Assembly (NCBI GenBank): GCA_024681565.1 | Contig: JAILAO010000122.1 | Coordinates: 1 to 24,173 of the forward strand | Direction: 5' to 3' | Length of the DNA: 24,173 nt | DNA from: Bacteroidales bacterium | GTDB lineage: Bacteria; Bacteroidota; Bacteroidia; Bacteroidales; UBA932 | Shown: in pieces, positions 14,873-23,670 of the stretch | Layout of the letters: each line of letters begins with the position of its first letter | How positions within the stretch are numbered: position 1 is the stretch's first letter | Notes under the pieces: generated by a model | Database searches by the model: none | Told to the model about the DNA's origin: nothing | The model's input: the letters and a program-made list of their open reading frames with translations, nothing else | Program-made: the position numbers and the translations under genes

Positions 14873-15625
14873 GTGGCAGTCATAGGAATCTTTGATTCAG
14901 GGTCGGGAGGACTTTCGGTATTGAAAGAAATACGGAAGGTCCTCCCTTCCGAACATTTCATCTACTACGCAGACAACGCCCACTGTCCCTACGGGGAGAA
15001 GAGCGAAACCTATATCCGGAACCGGGCGCGTGACATCACGCGCCTGTTGCTGGACCGGGGCGCCAGTGCCGTTGTCGTTGCCTGCAACACGGCCACCGGC
15101 GCGGCGATCGCCACCCTGCGCGAAGAGTTCGACATTCCGTTCATCGGGATGGAACCGGCCGTCAAGCCTGCCGCACTCGGCACCCGCAGCGGCGTCATCG
15201 GCGTCCTGGCGACCGCCGGCACGCTGAAAGCATCGAAATATCTCAAGACCAAAGGGATCTACCAGGACGATGTCCGGATCGAAGAGCATGTCGGCGAAGG
15301 GTTCGTCCAGCTGGTGGAACGGCTCGAACTGGAAGGCCCGGAGACGGAGCGCGTCGTGCGCAACAGCCTGCAGCCCCTGCTGGATGCGGGAGCCGATACC
15401 ATCGTGCTCGGCTGCACCCATTATCCCTTCCTGCGGCCCGTCATCGAGCGCGTGGCCGGACCGGACGTCCGGATCATCGACCCGGCGCCCGCCGTCGCCC
15501 GCCAGCTGCTCAAGGTCCTGCGCCAGCAGGACATCGGAGAAACCGATCCCGCCCCGGGACTGGAACTGCTGGCCTCCGGGGATCCCGGGACCCTGCATAC
15601 CCTCGCCGGCCTGGTATGGGAATAA
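14873..15625 (+). CDS. murI: Glutamate racemase
   Basis: This encodes 250 residues. MurI interconverts L- and D-glutamate in the cytoplasm, supplying D-Glu for the peptidoglycan stem peptide. The family motifs are complete: FDSGSGG (7-13), YYADNAHCPYG, the first catalytic Cys71 in VVACNTATG, and the second, Cys181, in LGCTHYPF with His183. Length is slightly below the E. coli enzyme but normal for the family. Translation starts at a GTG, 2 nt after the stop of the preceding gene, so expression probably depends on coupling. It is the last gene of the peptidoglycan-related run; the next gene has its own promoter. Confidence 0.96.
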   Translation: MAVIGIFDSGSGGLSVLKEIRKVLPSEHFIYYADNAHCPYGEKSETYIRNRARDITRLLLDRGASAVVVACNTATGAAIATLREEFDIPFIGMEPAVKPAALGTRSGVIGVLATAGTLKASKYLKTKGIYQDDVRIEEHVGEGFVQLVERLELEGPETERVVRNSLQPLLDAGADTIVLGCTHYPFLRPVIERVAGPDVRIIDPAPAVARQLLKVLRQQDIGETDPAPGLELLASGDPGTLHTLAGLVWE

Positions 15626-15667
15626 ACGGCTTTCCCGGGAAATATGGGGTTTTTGGAGAAGATTGAT

Positions 15668-15675
15668 TATCTTTG
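15668..15675 (+). promoter_or_regulatory. -7 element (TATCTTTG) of the prfB operon
   Basis: TATCTTTG ends 6 nt before the prfB ATG at 15682, predicting a leaderless transcript. The surrounding 18 bases (15659-15676) are identical to 7375-7392 at the HU-like operon promoter, including most of the dyad AGAT-TGATT-ATCT. A TTTG at 15652-15655 is only 12 nt upstream, so a proper -33 box is not evident. Confidence 0.65.
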
Positions 15676-15681
15676 TCAGAT

Positions 15682-16749
15682 ATGATTACCCAGGAACAAG
15701 CCAAAGATTTACAGGAGCGTCTGGAAACGCTCCGCCAGTGCCTCGCCATCGACAGCAAGCGGGAGGAGGTGAAAGAGAAAGAGCTGCAGAGCCAGGCTCC
15801 GGACTTCTGGGGCGACCCCAAGAAAGCCGAGGTCTTTCTCAAGGGCCTCAGCGGCGTCAAAGCCTGGGTGGCCGCCTTCGATGCGGCCCGCACGGCCGTC
15901 GAAGACGTGGAGGTCCTCCTGGAACTGGATCCCGAAGGCGGCGAAATCGACAGCACTTACAGGCAGGCCTGCTCCCTGGTCGAAGACCTGGAACTCAAGA
16001 ATATGCTCGGGGCCGAGGGAGACAACCTCGGGGCCGTGCTGACCATCAACTCCGGCGCCGGCGGCACCGAAGCCAACGACTGGAGTGCGATGCTGATGCG
16101 CATGTACATGCGCTGGGGGGAACGCAACGGCTACAAAATGACCGTGACCGAAGAAATCGAAGGTGACGAGACCGGCATCAAATCCTGCACCATCCAGTAT
16201 GAAGGGGACTATGCCTACGGCTACCTCAAGGCGGAATCCGGCGTGCACCGGCTCGTCCGTATCTCCCCCTTCAACGCCCAGGGCAAGCGCCAGACCACTT
16301 TCAGTTCGGTCTTCGTATATCCGCTCGTGGACGATACCATCAACATCGAGATCAACCCTTCCGATATCGAGTGGGACACCTTCCGCTCCGGCGGCCACGG
16401 CGGTCAGAACGTCAACAAGGTGGAGACCGGCGTCCGCGTCCGGCACCTGCCGACCGGCATCACGGTCGAAAATACCGAGACCCGCAGCCAGCAGGACAAC
16501 CGCCAGCGCGCCCTGCTCATCCTCAAATCCAGGCTCTACGACATCGAGCTCAAAAAACGCCAGGAGAAACAGGCCGAACTCGAGGGCCAGAAGAAAAAGA
16601 TCGAATGGGGTTCCCAGATCCGTTCATATGTCCTGCATCCCTACAAGATGGTCAAAGACCTGCGCACCGGGCTGGAGACCGCCGACACCCAAGGCGTCCT
16701 GGACGGCGACCTCAATGCTTTCATGAAAGAGTATCTAATGCACAACTAA
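15682..16749 (+). CDS. prfB: Peptide chain release factor 2
   Basis: This encodes 355 residues. RF2 reads UGA and UAA stop codons and triggers release of the finished peptide on the ribosome. The codon-recognition tripeptide SPF is at 195-197 and the peptidyl-tRNA hydrolysis motif GGQ at 240-242 (SGGHGGQNVNK); SQQDNR and GWGSQIRSY-like segments are conserved. In most bacteria an in-frame UGA after about 20-26 codons forces a +1 frameshift that autoregulates RF2. Here the frame runs through this place as Cys20-Leu21-Ala22 (TGC CTC GCC) with no stop, so the frameshift is absent. ATG 15682 fits the promoter position; TTG 15673 lies inside the -7 box. Fumarase follows after 9 nt. Confidence 0.96.
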   Translation: MITQEQAKDLQERLETLRQCLAIDSKREEVKEKELQSQAPDFWGDPKKAEVFLKGLSGVKAWVAAFDAARTAVEDVEVLLELDPEGGEIDSTYRQACSLVEDLELKNMLGAEGDNLGAVLTINSGAGGTEANDWSAMLMRMYMRWGERNGYKMTVTEEIEGDETGIKSCTIQYEGDYAYGYLKAESGVHRLVRISPFNAQGKRQTTFSSVFVYPLVDDTINIEINPSDIEWDTFRSGGHGGQNVNKVETGVRVRHLPTGITVENTETRSQQDNRQRALLILKSRLYDIELKKRQEKQAELEGQKKKIEWGSQIRSYVLHPYKMVKDLRTGLETADTQGVLDGDLNAFMKEYLMHN

Positions 16750-16758
16750 CTGATAATT

Positions 16759-18384
16759 ATGACCGATTTTAAGTACGAACCCATGTTCCAGCTGGGCGAA
16801 GACCAGACTGAGTATTACAAGATTCCCGGCTCCGAGGGCTATGTGTCCACGGCGGATTTCGAGGGGAACAAGATCCTCAAGATCCGGAAGGAAGCGCTCA
16901 CCGTGATGGCCAATACGGCCTTCCGCGACGTGAGCTTCCTGCTGCGCCGCTCGCACAACGAGCAGGTCGCGAAAATCCTGCGGGACCCGGAGGCTTCCGA
17001 GAACGATAAATACGTGGCGCTGACCTTCCTGCGCAATGCCGAAGTGGCGGCCAAAGGCAAACTCCCGCTCTGCCAGGACACCGGTACCGCCATCATCCAC
17101 GGCGAAAAGGGACAGCAGGTCTGGACCGGCTTCTGCGACGAGGAAGCGCTCAGCCTGGGAGTGTTCAAGACCTATACCGAGGAGAATCTCCGCTACAGCC
17201 AGAATGCTCCCCTGGACATGTACAAGGAGATCAACACCAAGTGCAACCTGCCCGCCCAGATCGACATCGAGGCGACCGAGGGGGACGAGTACCGTTTCCT
17301 CTGCGTGACCAAGGGCGGCGGTTCCGCCAACAAGACCTATCTTTACCAGGAGACCAAGGCCCGTATCCAGAATCCGGGTACACTCGTGCCTTTCCTCGTT
17401 GAGAAAATGCGTTCCCTGGGCACGGCGGCCTGTCCTCCCTACCACATCGCCATCGTGATCGGCGGCACCTCGGCGGAAAAGAACCTGCTGACGGTCAAGC
17501 TCGCCTCCACCCATTACTATGACGGACTGCCGACGACGGGAAACGAGACCGGACGCGCCTTCCGCGACGTCGAGCTGGAAGGGCAACTGCTCGAAGAGAC
17601 CCGCAAGATCGGTCTCGGAGCGCAGTTCGGCGGCAAGTATATGGCGCACGACGTGCGTGTCGTCCGCCTGCCCCGCCACGGCGCCAGCTGCCCGATCGGA
17701 CTCGGGGTGAGCTGCTCCGCGGACCGCAACATCAAAGCGAAGATCAACGCCGACGGCATCTGGATCGAGAAGATGGATGACAAGCCCTATGAGCTGATCC
17801 CCGAAGAGTTCCGCAAAGCCGGCGAAGGCGAGGCGGTCAGGATCGACCTCGACCAGCCGATGAAGGACATCCTCGCCGAACTTACCAAGCACCCGGTCAG
17901 CACCCGCCTGAGCCTCAACGGCACGATCATCGTGGGCCGCGACATCGCCCATGCCAAGATCAAGGCCCGCCTGGATGCCGGCGAACCGATGCCCCAGTAT
18001 CTCAAGGACCATCCGATCTACTATGCCGGTCCGGCCAAGACCCCGGCCGGAATGGCCTGCGGTTCGATGGGACCGACCACGGCCGGCCGCATGGACCCAT
18101 ATGTCGACGAGTTCCAGGATCACGGCGGTTCGATGATCATGCTCGCCAAGGGCAACCGCTCCCAGGCCGTGACCGACGCCTGCAAGAAACACGGCGGATT
18201 CTACCTCGGCTCGATCGGCGGTCCCGCCGCAATCCTTGCCCAGGAGAACATCAAGAGCATCGAATGCGTGGAGGATACGGAGCTCGGGATGGAGGCCATC
18301 TGGAAGATCAGGGTCGAGAACTTCCCCGCATTCATCCTCGTGGATGACAAGGGCAACGACTTCTTCAAGCAGCTCGGTCTGTAG
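16759..18384 (+). CDS. fum: Fumarate hydratase, class I (fused alpha-beta form)
   Basis: This encodes 541 residues, the length of FumA/FumB-type iron-sulfur fumarases, with the alpha and beta domains in one chain. It converts fumarate to malate reversibly; in anaerobic Bacteroidota this serves the reductive branch from oxaloacetate to succinate. Cluster ligands are expected at Cys105 (CQDTGT), Cys225 (GTAACPPYH) and Cys319 (GVSCSADR). GGGSANKTYL, GGTSAEKNL, and in the beta part GRDIAHAKIKARL, YYAGPAKTP, GSMGPTTAGRMD and the GSIGGPAA loop all fit. Class I fumarase is oxygen-sensitive, in keeping with an anaerobe. Co-transcription with prfB (9-nt gap) and the AsmA-like gene (5-nt gap) is likely. 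Confidence 0.96.
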   Translation: MTDFKYEPMFQLGEDQTEYYKIPGSEGYVSTADFEGNKILKIRKEALTVMANTAFRDVSFLLRRSHNEQVAKILRDPEASENDKYVALTFLRNAEVAAKGKLPLCQDTGTAIIHGEKGQQVWTGFCDEEALSLGVFKTYTEENLRYSQNAPLDMYKEINTKCNLPAQIDIEATEGDEYRFLCVTKGGGSANKTYLYQETKARIQNPGTLVPFLVEKMRSLGTAACPPYHIAIVIGGTSAEKNLLTVKLASTHYYDGLPTTGNETGRAFRDVELEGQLLEETRKIGLGAQFGGKYMAHDVRVVRLPRHGASCPIGLGVSCSADRNIKAKINADGIWIEKMDDKPYELIPEEFRKAGEGEAVRIDLDQPMKDILAELTKHPVSTRLSLNGTIIVGRDIAHAKIKARLDAGEPMPQYLKDHPIYYAGPAKTPAGMACGSMGPTTAGRMDPYVDEFQDHGGSMIMLAKGNRSQAVTDACKKHGGFYLGSIGGPAAILAQENIKSIECVEDTELGMEAIWKIRVENFPAFILVDDKGNDFFKQLGL

Positions 18385-18389
18385 CTCCC

Positions 18390-21300
18390 ATGAGAAAGGC
18401 GCTGCGGATCTCCGGGATCGTCGTGGCCGTCCTGCTCGGCCTCGTCTTTCTCGTGCTCGCAGCTCTGCCGCTGGCCCTCAATTCCAAACTTGTAACGGAC
18501 CTCGTGGACAAATACGCGGCGACGTACATCGACGGCGACCTGTCCTATTCCCGGATCCGCATCTATCCCTACAAGGACCTTCCCCTGGTCGGGATCCGTT
18601 TGGAAAACGTGGCCGTGACCTATCCGCACGAACGCTTTTCCGCCTATGATACCGTGCCCGCACCCAGCAAACTGCTGGACGCGGGCCGCGGTGTTTCCAG
18701 GGATACCCTCGCCCGCTTCGGGACCCTGGCCGTCCAGGCGGATGCCTGGAAACTGACACACGGGGAGTTCGAAGTCCACAAGATCGAACTGGACCGTTTT
18801 GCGGCCTTTGCACACGATTACGGCGATGCCGCCAACTGGGATATCATCCGCCTGCCGGCATCCGACACCACCCGCAGCCTGGACCTGCCCTGGATCGGGT
18901 TGCGGGAACTGCGCATCGACGGCCGTCCCCGGCTGGTCTACACCGCGCAGCAGAAGGGACTCTATGCCGAAGCCGCTTTCCAGCGCCTCGCGCTGGAGGG
19001 CCGCGCCAAACTTTCTGCGCAGCAGATCCTCCTGGACGGCGTCCACCTGGCCCTGGATTCGCTGCAGGGGGCCGGAACGGCCCCGCAGGACACGCTCTCC
19101 GTTTCGCTGGCCTCATTGCGGATCGACGAGCAGAAGGACCGGGCTTTCCGTTTCGCCCTGGCGGCGGACGCCTTGCTTCAGTCCGGCAAACAGGGCCAGA
19201 TGTCCCTCCCGGTAAAAATGGATGGGGACCTGCAGTTCGACTGGCAGCCGGAGCAGCTCTCCCTCAGCCTCCCCAGGCTGGAGGCCCGCATCGCGCAAGT
19301 GCCGCTGCAGGCCGAAGGTCAGGCCGTCCTGGTCCCCGGCCGCGTCGACCTCGAAGCCTCCGGCCGGATCAGCGACTGCTCGCTGGACTCTTTGCAGCGG
19401 GGCTATCTCGACCGCTTCATGAAGCTCTCCCGGGACATCCAGAGCGGTGCCCGCGTGAACGTGGACCTGGAGGCGTCGGGCAGCTGGACCCCAACCAGCC
19501 TCCCCCGGATCACCGCACATCTGGAATACCCGCAGGCGCGGACCACCTACCGGCCGAAACGCATCGGAGGCCTGCTGGCCTTCCGGCTGGACGCCGAAAT
19601 GGACCCCCAGGGGAAGGTGAACGCCCGGGTGCGCCGGCTCCGGGGACGCATCCCGGGTCTCTCCCTGCAGGGAAACGGCCTGGTCCGCGACTTCTTCGGA
19701 CGGAATCCCCGCTATAACATCCTGGCCAGCGCCGACGGAGACATGGAGCGGATGAAGCAATTCCTGCCAGCCTCACTGGGTGTCGAAGAGGCTTCGGGCG
19801 ACCTGCACATGGACCTGCAGGCCAACGTGACGGAGGCGGAACTGAAAACCTTCCGCTTCCAGAAAGCGGACATTTCCGGGACGGTAACCAGCGACAGCCT
19901 CCGCCTTTCGATTCCCCGCGACTCCATCAGCGCACAGCTTTTCAAGAGCCGGATCCAACTCGGATCCAACCAGGCCGGCATCCGCATGAATGCGGATTTT
20001 GACAGTCTTTATGCCAACCGGGGCGTCGGACTGCAGGCGCGCATCCGGGAGATGCGGAACGGGGCCCAGGTCATCAAGGTTCCCGTCGACGGGGAGATGG
20101 TCCCCAGGCTGTTCGCCTCCACGGACAACGGGGAGATTTTCGCCAAGATCGGCTCCAGCCGCATGGGCATACGGGAATCCAGCATCTGGTTCTCCGCCGA
20201 AAAAAGGGTACACCGGCGGCCGGCCGGACAGCCCCGGAGGAGAGCGGCCCTTCCGCGCGGCGATTTCGCGGACAGCGATATCAACATCACGCTGGACAGC
20301 ACCTGGTCCGCGCTTCTGCGCGAATGGTCTCCGTCCGGCAGCATTTTCGCCGAAGAAGGATTCGTGGCCACCCCGAAGCTGCCCCTGCGCACCCGGATCA
20401 CGGCGCTCAGCGCCGAATTCAACGACAACGAGATCGACATCGACTCGCTCGGCATCGTTTCCGGCAGTTCCGACATCAACGCCGCAGGCTATATGCAGGG
20501 CATCCGGCAGGCGCTCTTCCGCCACGGCGTGCTGGAGGCGCAGCTCAACCTCGAGTCCCGGCGGCTCAACATCAACGAGTTCGTAGCAGCCCTGCAAACG
20601 GGATCCCGGGACATCGGCGAGGTGGCTCCCGATGAGGAGCAGGACGAAAGCTTCGTCACGGACACCCTGGAGGATGCCCGCATCGACCGGGACAGGATGT
20701 CGCTGGTCGTCGTGCCGGGCAACATCAAGGCCACCGTGGGCATCCAGGCCGACACCGTCGATTATGCCGAGCTGCAGGTCGGACCGGTCCTCTCCGTGGC
20801 CCGTGTCCAGGACCGAACCGCCCAGCTGCTGGGCACCCATGTCATCTCCGACATCGGGCGCATCGGCCTGGACGGATTCTATTCCACCTGGAGCAAGGAC
20901 GACATCCTGGCCGGCCTCAACCTCCGCCTCGAGGACATGAAAGCCCACGATATCATCCAGCTGCTTCCGTCCGTGGATTCGCTGATGCCCGCCATCAAAT
21001 CCTTCGAAGGACAGCTGGGCTGCGACCTGTCCGCCACCGCCCGGCTGGACACCAACATGAATGTTCTCATCCCGTCCCTCGACGGCTTGCTGCGCATCAC
21101 CGGCAAGGACCTGGAAGTCAAAGATGCGGGAGACCTCAAACGGATCACGCGCCTGCTGCTCTTCCGCAACAAGGACATCGGGCACATCGACGACCTCTCC
21201 GTGGATGCCGTCGTGCATGACAGCAAACTCGAAGTATTTCCTTTCGAGTTGGGCGTGGACCGCTACAAGCTGGCCCTGCGCGGCACACAGGGATTCGACC

Positions 21301-21791
21301 GGAGCATGTACTACCATGTCTCCATCCTGCGCTCCCCGTTCCTGCTGCGCTTCGGGATCAACCTGTTCGGCAGCCTGGACAACTGGAAATTCTCCCTGGG
21401 CCGGGCGGAATACCGGGAAGGCCGCGTGCCGGTCTATACCCGGCAGCTCGATTCCGTGCAGGTCAACATCGCCAACGGCATCCGGGACATCTTCGACTCG
21501 GGGGTCCGGCGGGTACAGCGTTTCAATGCGGGGCAGCGGCCGGAAATCCTGGCTGAGGCGGCCGCCGGGAATGAAGAAGAAGAGCCGCTGGATACCGAGA
21601 CGCTCCGGCAGGTGGACGACATGATTCTCACCGCCGCCCTGGAAGAGCAGGAAGAGGCCCTTGACAGCGAAATCGACGACGCCCTCGCAGCCGCTACGCA
21701 GGAGACGGACGACCTGCTGAAGGAGTACGCAGAACAGACCTACGACAAACGGATCCTGCGCAAGATAGAGAAAATGAACAAAAAGAATTGA
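18390..21791 (+). CDS. Large AsmA-like membrane-anchored periplasmic protein
   Basis: This encodes 1133 residues. An N-terminal membrane segment (~7-30, ISGIVVAVLLGLVFLVLAAL) is followed by the usual AsmA opening: LPLALNSKLVTDLVDKY, then DGDLSYSRIRIYPYKDLPLVGIRLENV. The long middle is beta-rich with repeated AsmA-type strands (LRIDGRPRLVY, VKMDGDLQFDW, GDLHMDLQANV), and the AsmA C-terminal part lies around 850-1040 (DLEVKDAGDLKRITRLLLF, INLFGSLDNWKFSLGRAEY). AsmA-family proteins are thought to bridge inner and outer membranes and move phospholipids. Residues ~606-625 are a very basic, Arg-Pro-rich linker, and ~1060-1133 form an acidic, probably coiled-coil tail. No family-level enzyme activity is known. 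The gene is 5 nt after fumarase and 2 nt before serB. Confidence 0.85.
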   Translation: MRKALRISGIVVAVLLGLVFLVLAALPLALNSKLVTDLVDKYAATYIDGDLSYSRIRIYPYKDLPLVGIRLENVAVTYPHERFSAYDTVPAPSKLLDAGRGVSRDTLARFGTLAVQADAWKLTHGEFEVHKIELDRFAAFAHDYGDAANWDIIRLPASDTTRSLDLPWIGLRELRIDGRPRLVYTAQQKGLYAEAAFQRLALEGRAKLSAQQILLDGVHLALDSLQGAGTAPQDTLSVSLASLRIDEQKDRAFRFALAADALLQSGKQGQMSLPVKMDGDLQFDWQPEQLSLSLPRLEARIAQVPLQAEGQAVLVPGRVDLEASGRISDCSLDSLQRGYLDRFMKLSRDIQSGARVNVDLEASGSWTPTSLPRITAHLEYPQARTTYRPKRIGGLLAFRLDAEMDPQGKVNARVRRLRGRIPGLSLQGNGLVRDFFGRNPRYNILASADGDMERMKQFLPASLGVEEASGDLHMDLQANVTEAELKTFRFQKADISGTVTSDSLRLSIPRDSISAQLFKSRIQLGSNQAGIRMNADFDSLYANRGVGLQARIREMRNGAQVIKVPVDGEMVPRLFASTDNGEIFAKIGSSRMGIRESSIWFSAEKRVHRRPAGQPRRRAALPRGDFADSDINITLDSTWSALLREWSPSGSIFAEEGFVATPKLPLRTRITALSAEFNDNEIDIDSLGIVSGSSDINAAGYMQGIRQALFRHGVLEAQLNLESRRLNINEFVAALQTGSRDIGEVAPDEEQDESFVTDTLEDARIDRDRMSLVVVPGNIKATVGIQADTVDYAELQVGPVLSVARVQDRTAQLLGTHVISDIGRIGLDGFYSTWSKDDILAGLNLRLEDMKAHDIIQLLPSVDSLMPAIKSFEGQLGCDLSATARLDTNMNVLIPSLDGLLRITGKDLEVKDAGDLKRITRLLLFRNKDIGHIDDLSVDAVVHDSKLEVFPFELGVDRYKLALRGTQGFDRSMYYHVSILRSPFLLRFGINLFGSLDNWKFSLGRAEYREGRVPVYTRQLDSVQVNIANGIRDIFDSGVRRVQRFNAGQRPEILAEAAAGNEEEEPLDTETLRQVDDMILTAALEEQEEALDSEIDDALAAATQETDDLLKEYAEQTYDKRILRKIEKMNKKN

Positions 21792-21793
21792 CT

Positions 21794-23011
21794 ATGATAG
21801 AGATCATCCAAGTAAACATCTCCGGTGAGGACAAACCCGGATTGACCTCCGCCCTGACCTCGATCCTGGCCCAGTACGGAGCCGACATCCTGGACATCGG
21901 ACAGGAGAATATCCACAAGTCCCTCACCCTGGGCATTCTCTTCAAGACGACCCAGGAACAGTCGGGTTTCATCATGAAGGACCTGCTGTTCAAAGCCTCC
22001 GAACTCGGTGTCCAGATCCGCTTCACGCCCATCTCGCGCGAAGCATATGACGCCTGGGTTTCCCGCCAGGGCAAGCACCGCTACATCGTGACCCTGCTGG
22101 GCCGGTCCGTCAATGCCCGGCAGATCGCCGACGTGACCCATGTCATTTTCCAGTTCGGCCTCAACATCGACGCCATCCGGCGCCTGACCGGCCGGCCGCC
22201 GCTGGAAAGCGGGGACGAGAACAACACCAAAGCCTGTATCGAGATCTCCGTGCGGGGGTCGCTCGGCCACGACGGCCGCGCGGCCATGCAGCACGCGCTG
22301 ATGAGCCTGCCGAAGGACGGGCTGGACATTTCCTTCCAGAAAGACGACATCTACCGCCGCTCCCGCCGGCTTATCTGTTTCGATATGGACTCTACCCTCG
22401 TGCATACAGAATGTATCGACGAACTGGCCGCCCGGGCCGGTGTCGGGGACCAGGTCCGTGCGATCACGGAGCAGGCCATGCGGGGCGAGATCGATTTCAC
22501 GGAGAGTTTCACGCGCCGCGTGTCCCTGCTCAAGGGTCTCGATGAGAGCGTCATGGAAGACATCGCGCGCAACCTGCCCTTCAACGAAGGCCTGGAACGC
22601 ATGATGAAGATCCTCAAGATGGTCGGGTACAAAACCGCCATCCTTTCCGGCGGATTCACCTATTTCGGCAAATACCTCCAGCAGAGATTCGGATTCGACT
22701 ACGTCTATGCCAACGAACTGGAGATCGTGGACGGGAAACTCACCGGCCACTATCTGGGGGATGTCGTAGACGGCCGCCGCAAGGCCGAACTGCTCCGCCT
22801 GCTGTGCCAGGTGGAGAACATCAACCTGGCGCAATCCGTCGCCGTCGGCGACGGCGCCAACGACCTGCCGATGCTCTCACTCGCCGGTCTGGGCATCGCC
22901 TACCACGCCAAGCCCAAAGTGCAGGCCAACGCCAAGCAGAACCTTTCCTCCATCGGGTTGGACGGCATCCTCTACTTCCTCGGACTCAAAGATTCCCAGA
23001 TCGATCCCTGA
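21794..23011 (+). CDS. serB: Phosphoserine phosphatase with two N-terminal ACT domains
   Basis: This encodes 405 residues. SerB removes phosphate from O-phosphoserine, the last step of serine synthesis, in the cytoplasm. Two ACT-type regulatory domains come first: ~3-80 (IQVNISGEDKPGLTSALTSI) and ~97-185 (YIVTLLGRSVNARQIADVT). The HAD phosphatase domain follows: motif I F196-D-M-D-S-T with Asp197 and Asp199, ECIDELA, motif II Ser285 in ILSGGF, Lys330, and motif III GDGANDLPM (352-360). ACT domains suggest feedback by serine or another amino acid. ATG 21794 is 2 nt after the AsmA-like stop; a TTG at 21788 is in frame but overlaps that stop. The gene is complete and typical of Bacteroidota SerB. 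Confidence 0.96.
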   Translation: MIEIIQVNISGEDKPGLTSALTSILAQYGADILDIGQENIHKSLTLGILFKTTQEQSGFIMKDLLFKASELGVQIRFTPISREAYDAWVSRQGKHRYIVTLLGRSVNARQIADVTHVIFQFGLNIDAIRRLTGRPPLESGDENNTKACIEISVRGSLGHDGRAAMQHALMSLPKDGLDISFQKDDIYRRSRRLICFDMDSTLVHTECIDELAARAGVGDQVRAITEQAMRGEIDFTESFTRRVSLLKGLDESVMEDIARNLPFNEGLERMMKILKMVGYKTAILSGGFTYFGKYLQQRFGFDYVYANELEIVDGKLTGHYLGDVVDGRRKAELLRLLCQVENINLAQSVAVGDGANDLPMLSLAGLGIAYHAKPKVQANAKQNLSSIGLDGILYFLGLKDSQIDP

Positions 23012-23013
23012 CC

Positions 23014-23553
23014 ATGGCAGACAAACGAGACATCCGGCAGCTGATGCGCGGACGCGCCGCCGCATTCCTCTGCTCCGGACAGGCCGAGGCCGAATCCGCC
23101 CGTATCCTGTCCCGGCTGGAAGCGCTGCCGGCTTTCCGCGACGCCGGCTGTGTCCTCCTCTACATGGCACTGCCGGATGAAGTGCAGACCGTACCGCTGC
23201 TGGAACGCTGGTACGGCAGCAAACGGCTGCTGCTCCCCCGGGTGGCGGGAGAAGAGCTGGAGTTGTTTGAGTTCCGCCCCGGCGACCTGCAGGACGGCTA
23301 CCGGGGCATCCTGGAGCCTTCCGCGGACGCGCCGAAGGCCGATGTGTCGGAGGTGGCGCTCGCCATCGTCCCCGGAATCGCTTTTGCAGAAAAAGACGGC
23401 CGCGTCTGGCGGTTGGGGCGCGGGAAGGGTTTCTACGACCGTTTCCTCCCCCGGCTGTCCTGTCCCGCCATCGGCATCTGCTATCCGTTCCGGGTCCTGG
23501 AAGACATCCCAACGGATCCCTGGGACCGTCCGTTGGACGGACTGATTTACTGA
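23014..23553 (+). CDS. fau: 5-formyltetrahydrofolate cyclo-ligase
   Basis: This encodes 179 residues. The enzyme uses ATP to convert 5-formyl-THF to 5,10-methenyl-THF, returning a storage form of folate to one-carbon metabolism. The family signature is clear: LLYMALPDEVQTVPLLE, KRLLLPRV, ALAIVPGIAFAEKDGRVWRLGRGKGFYDRFL (residues ~116-146) with the nucleotide-binding GRGKGFYDR, then IGICYPFRVLEDIPTDPWD. ATG 23014 lies 2 nt after the serB stop; in-frame upstream sequence is a shadow of serB. Placement next to serB is sensible because serine is the main one-carbon donor. It is the last protein gene of the prfB operon. Confidence 0.94.
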   Translation: MADKRDIRQLMRGRAAAFLCSGQAEAESARILSRLEALPAFRDAGCVLLYMALPDEVQTVPLLERWYGSKRLLLPRVAGEELELFEFRPGDLQDGYRGILEPSADAPKADVSEVALAIVPGIAFAEKDGRVWRLGRGKGFYDRFLPRLSCPAIGICYPFRVLEDIPTDPWDRPLDGLIY

Positions 23554-23567
23554 TCTCTATTTTTTCG

Positions 23568-23575
23568 TATATTTG
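23568..23575 (+). promoter_or_regulatory. -7 element (TATATTTG) of tRNA-Leu
   Basis: TATATTTG matches the Bacteroidota -7 consensus and ends 12 nt before the mature tRNA. A TTTA at 23546-23549, 18 nt upstream, may be a weak -33 box. Confidence 0.7.
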
Positions 23576-23587
23576 CAGGCGGTTTCC

Positions 23588-23669
23588 GCGGGTGTGTTGT
23601 AATTGGTAGCCAAGCAAGACTTAGGATCTTGTGCCGCAAGGCGTGAGGGTTCGAGCCCCTCCACCCGCA
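23588..23669 (+). tRNA. tRNA-Leu (anticodon TAG)
   Basis: The 82-nt sequence folds as a class II tRNA. The acceptor stem pairs GCGGGTG (23588-23594) with CACCCGC (23662-23668), with A as discriminator. The anticodon stem CAAGA/TCTTG carries loop CTTAGGA, so the anticodon is TAG, reading CUA and, by wobble, other CUN codons. An extended variable arm (TGCCGCAAGGCG) and T-arm GAGGGTTCGAGCCCCTC confirm leucine type. CCA is not encoded. Confidence 0.95.
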
Positions 23670-23670
23670 C

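Noticed and set aside
20195..20270. Possible pair of compensating frameshifts in the AsmA-like gene, because residues ~606-625 look out of frame
   Set aside because: The frame returns to good AsmA-like sequence on both sides without a stop, and basic Arg/Pro linkers at this place are plausible in Bacteroidota AsmA-like proteins. An alignment would settle it.
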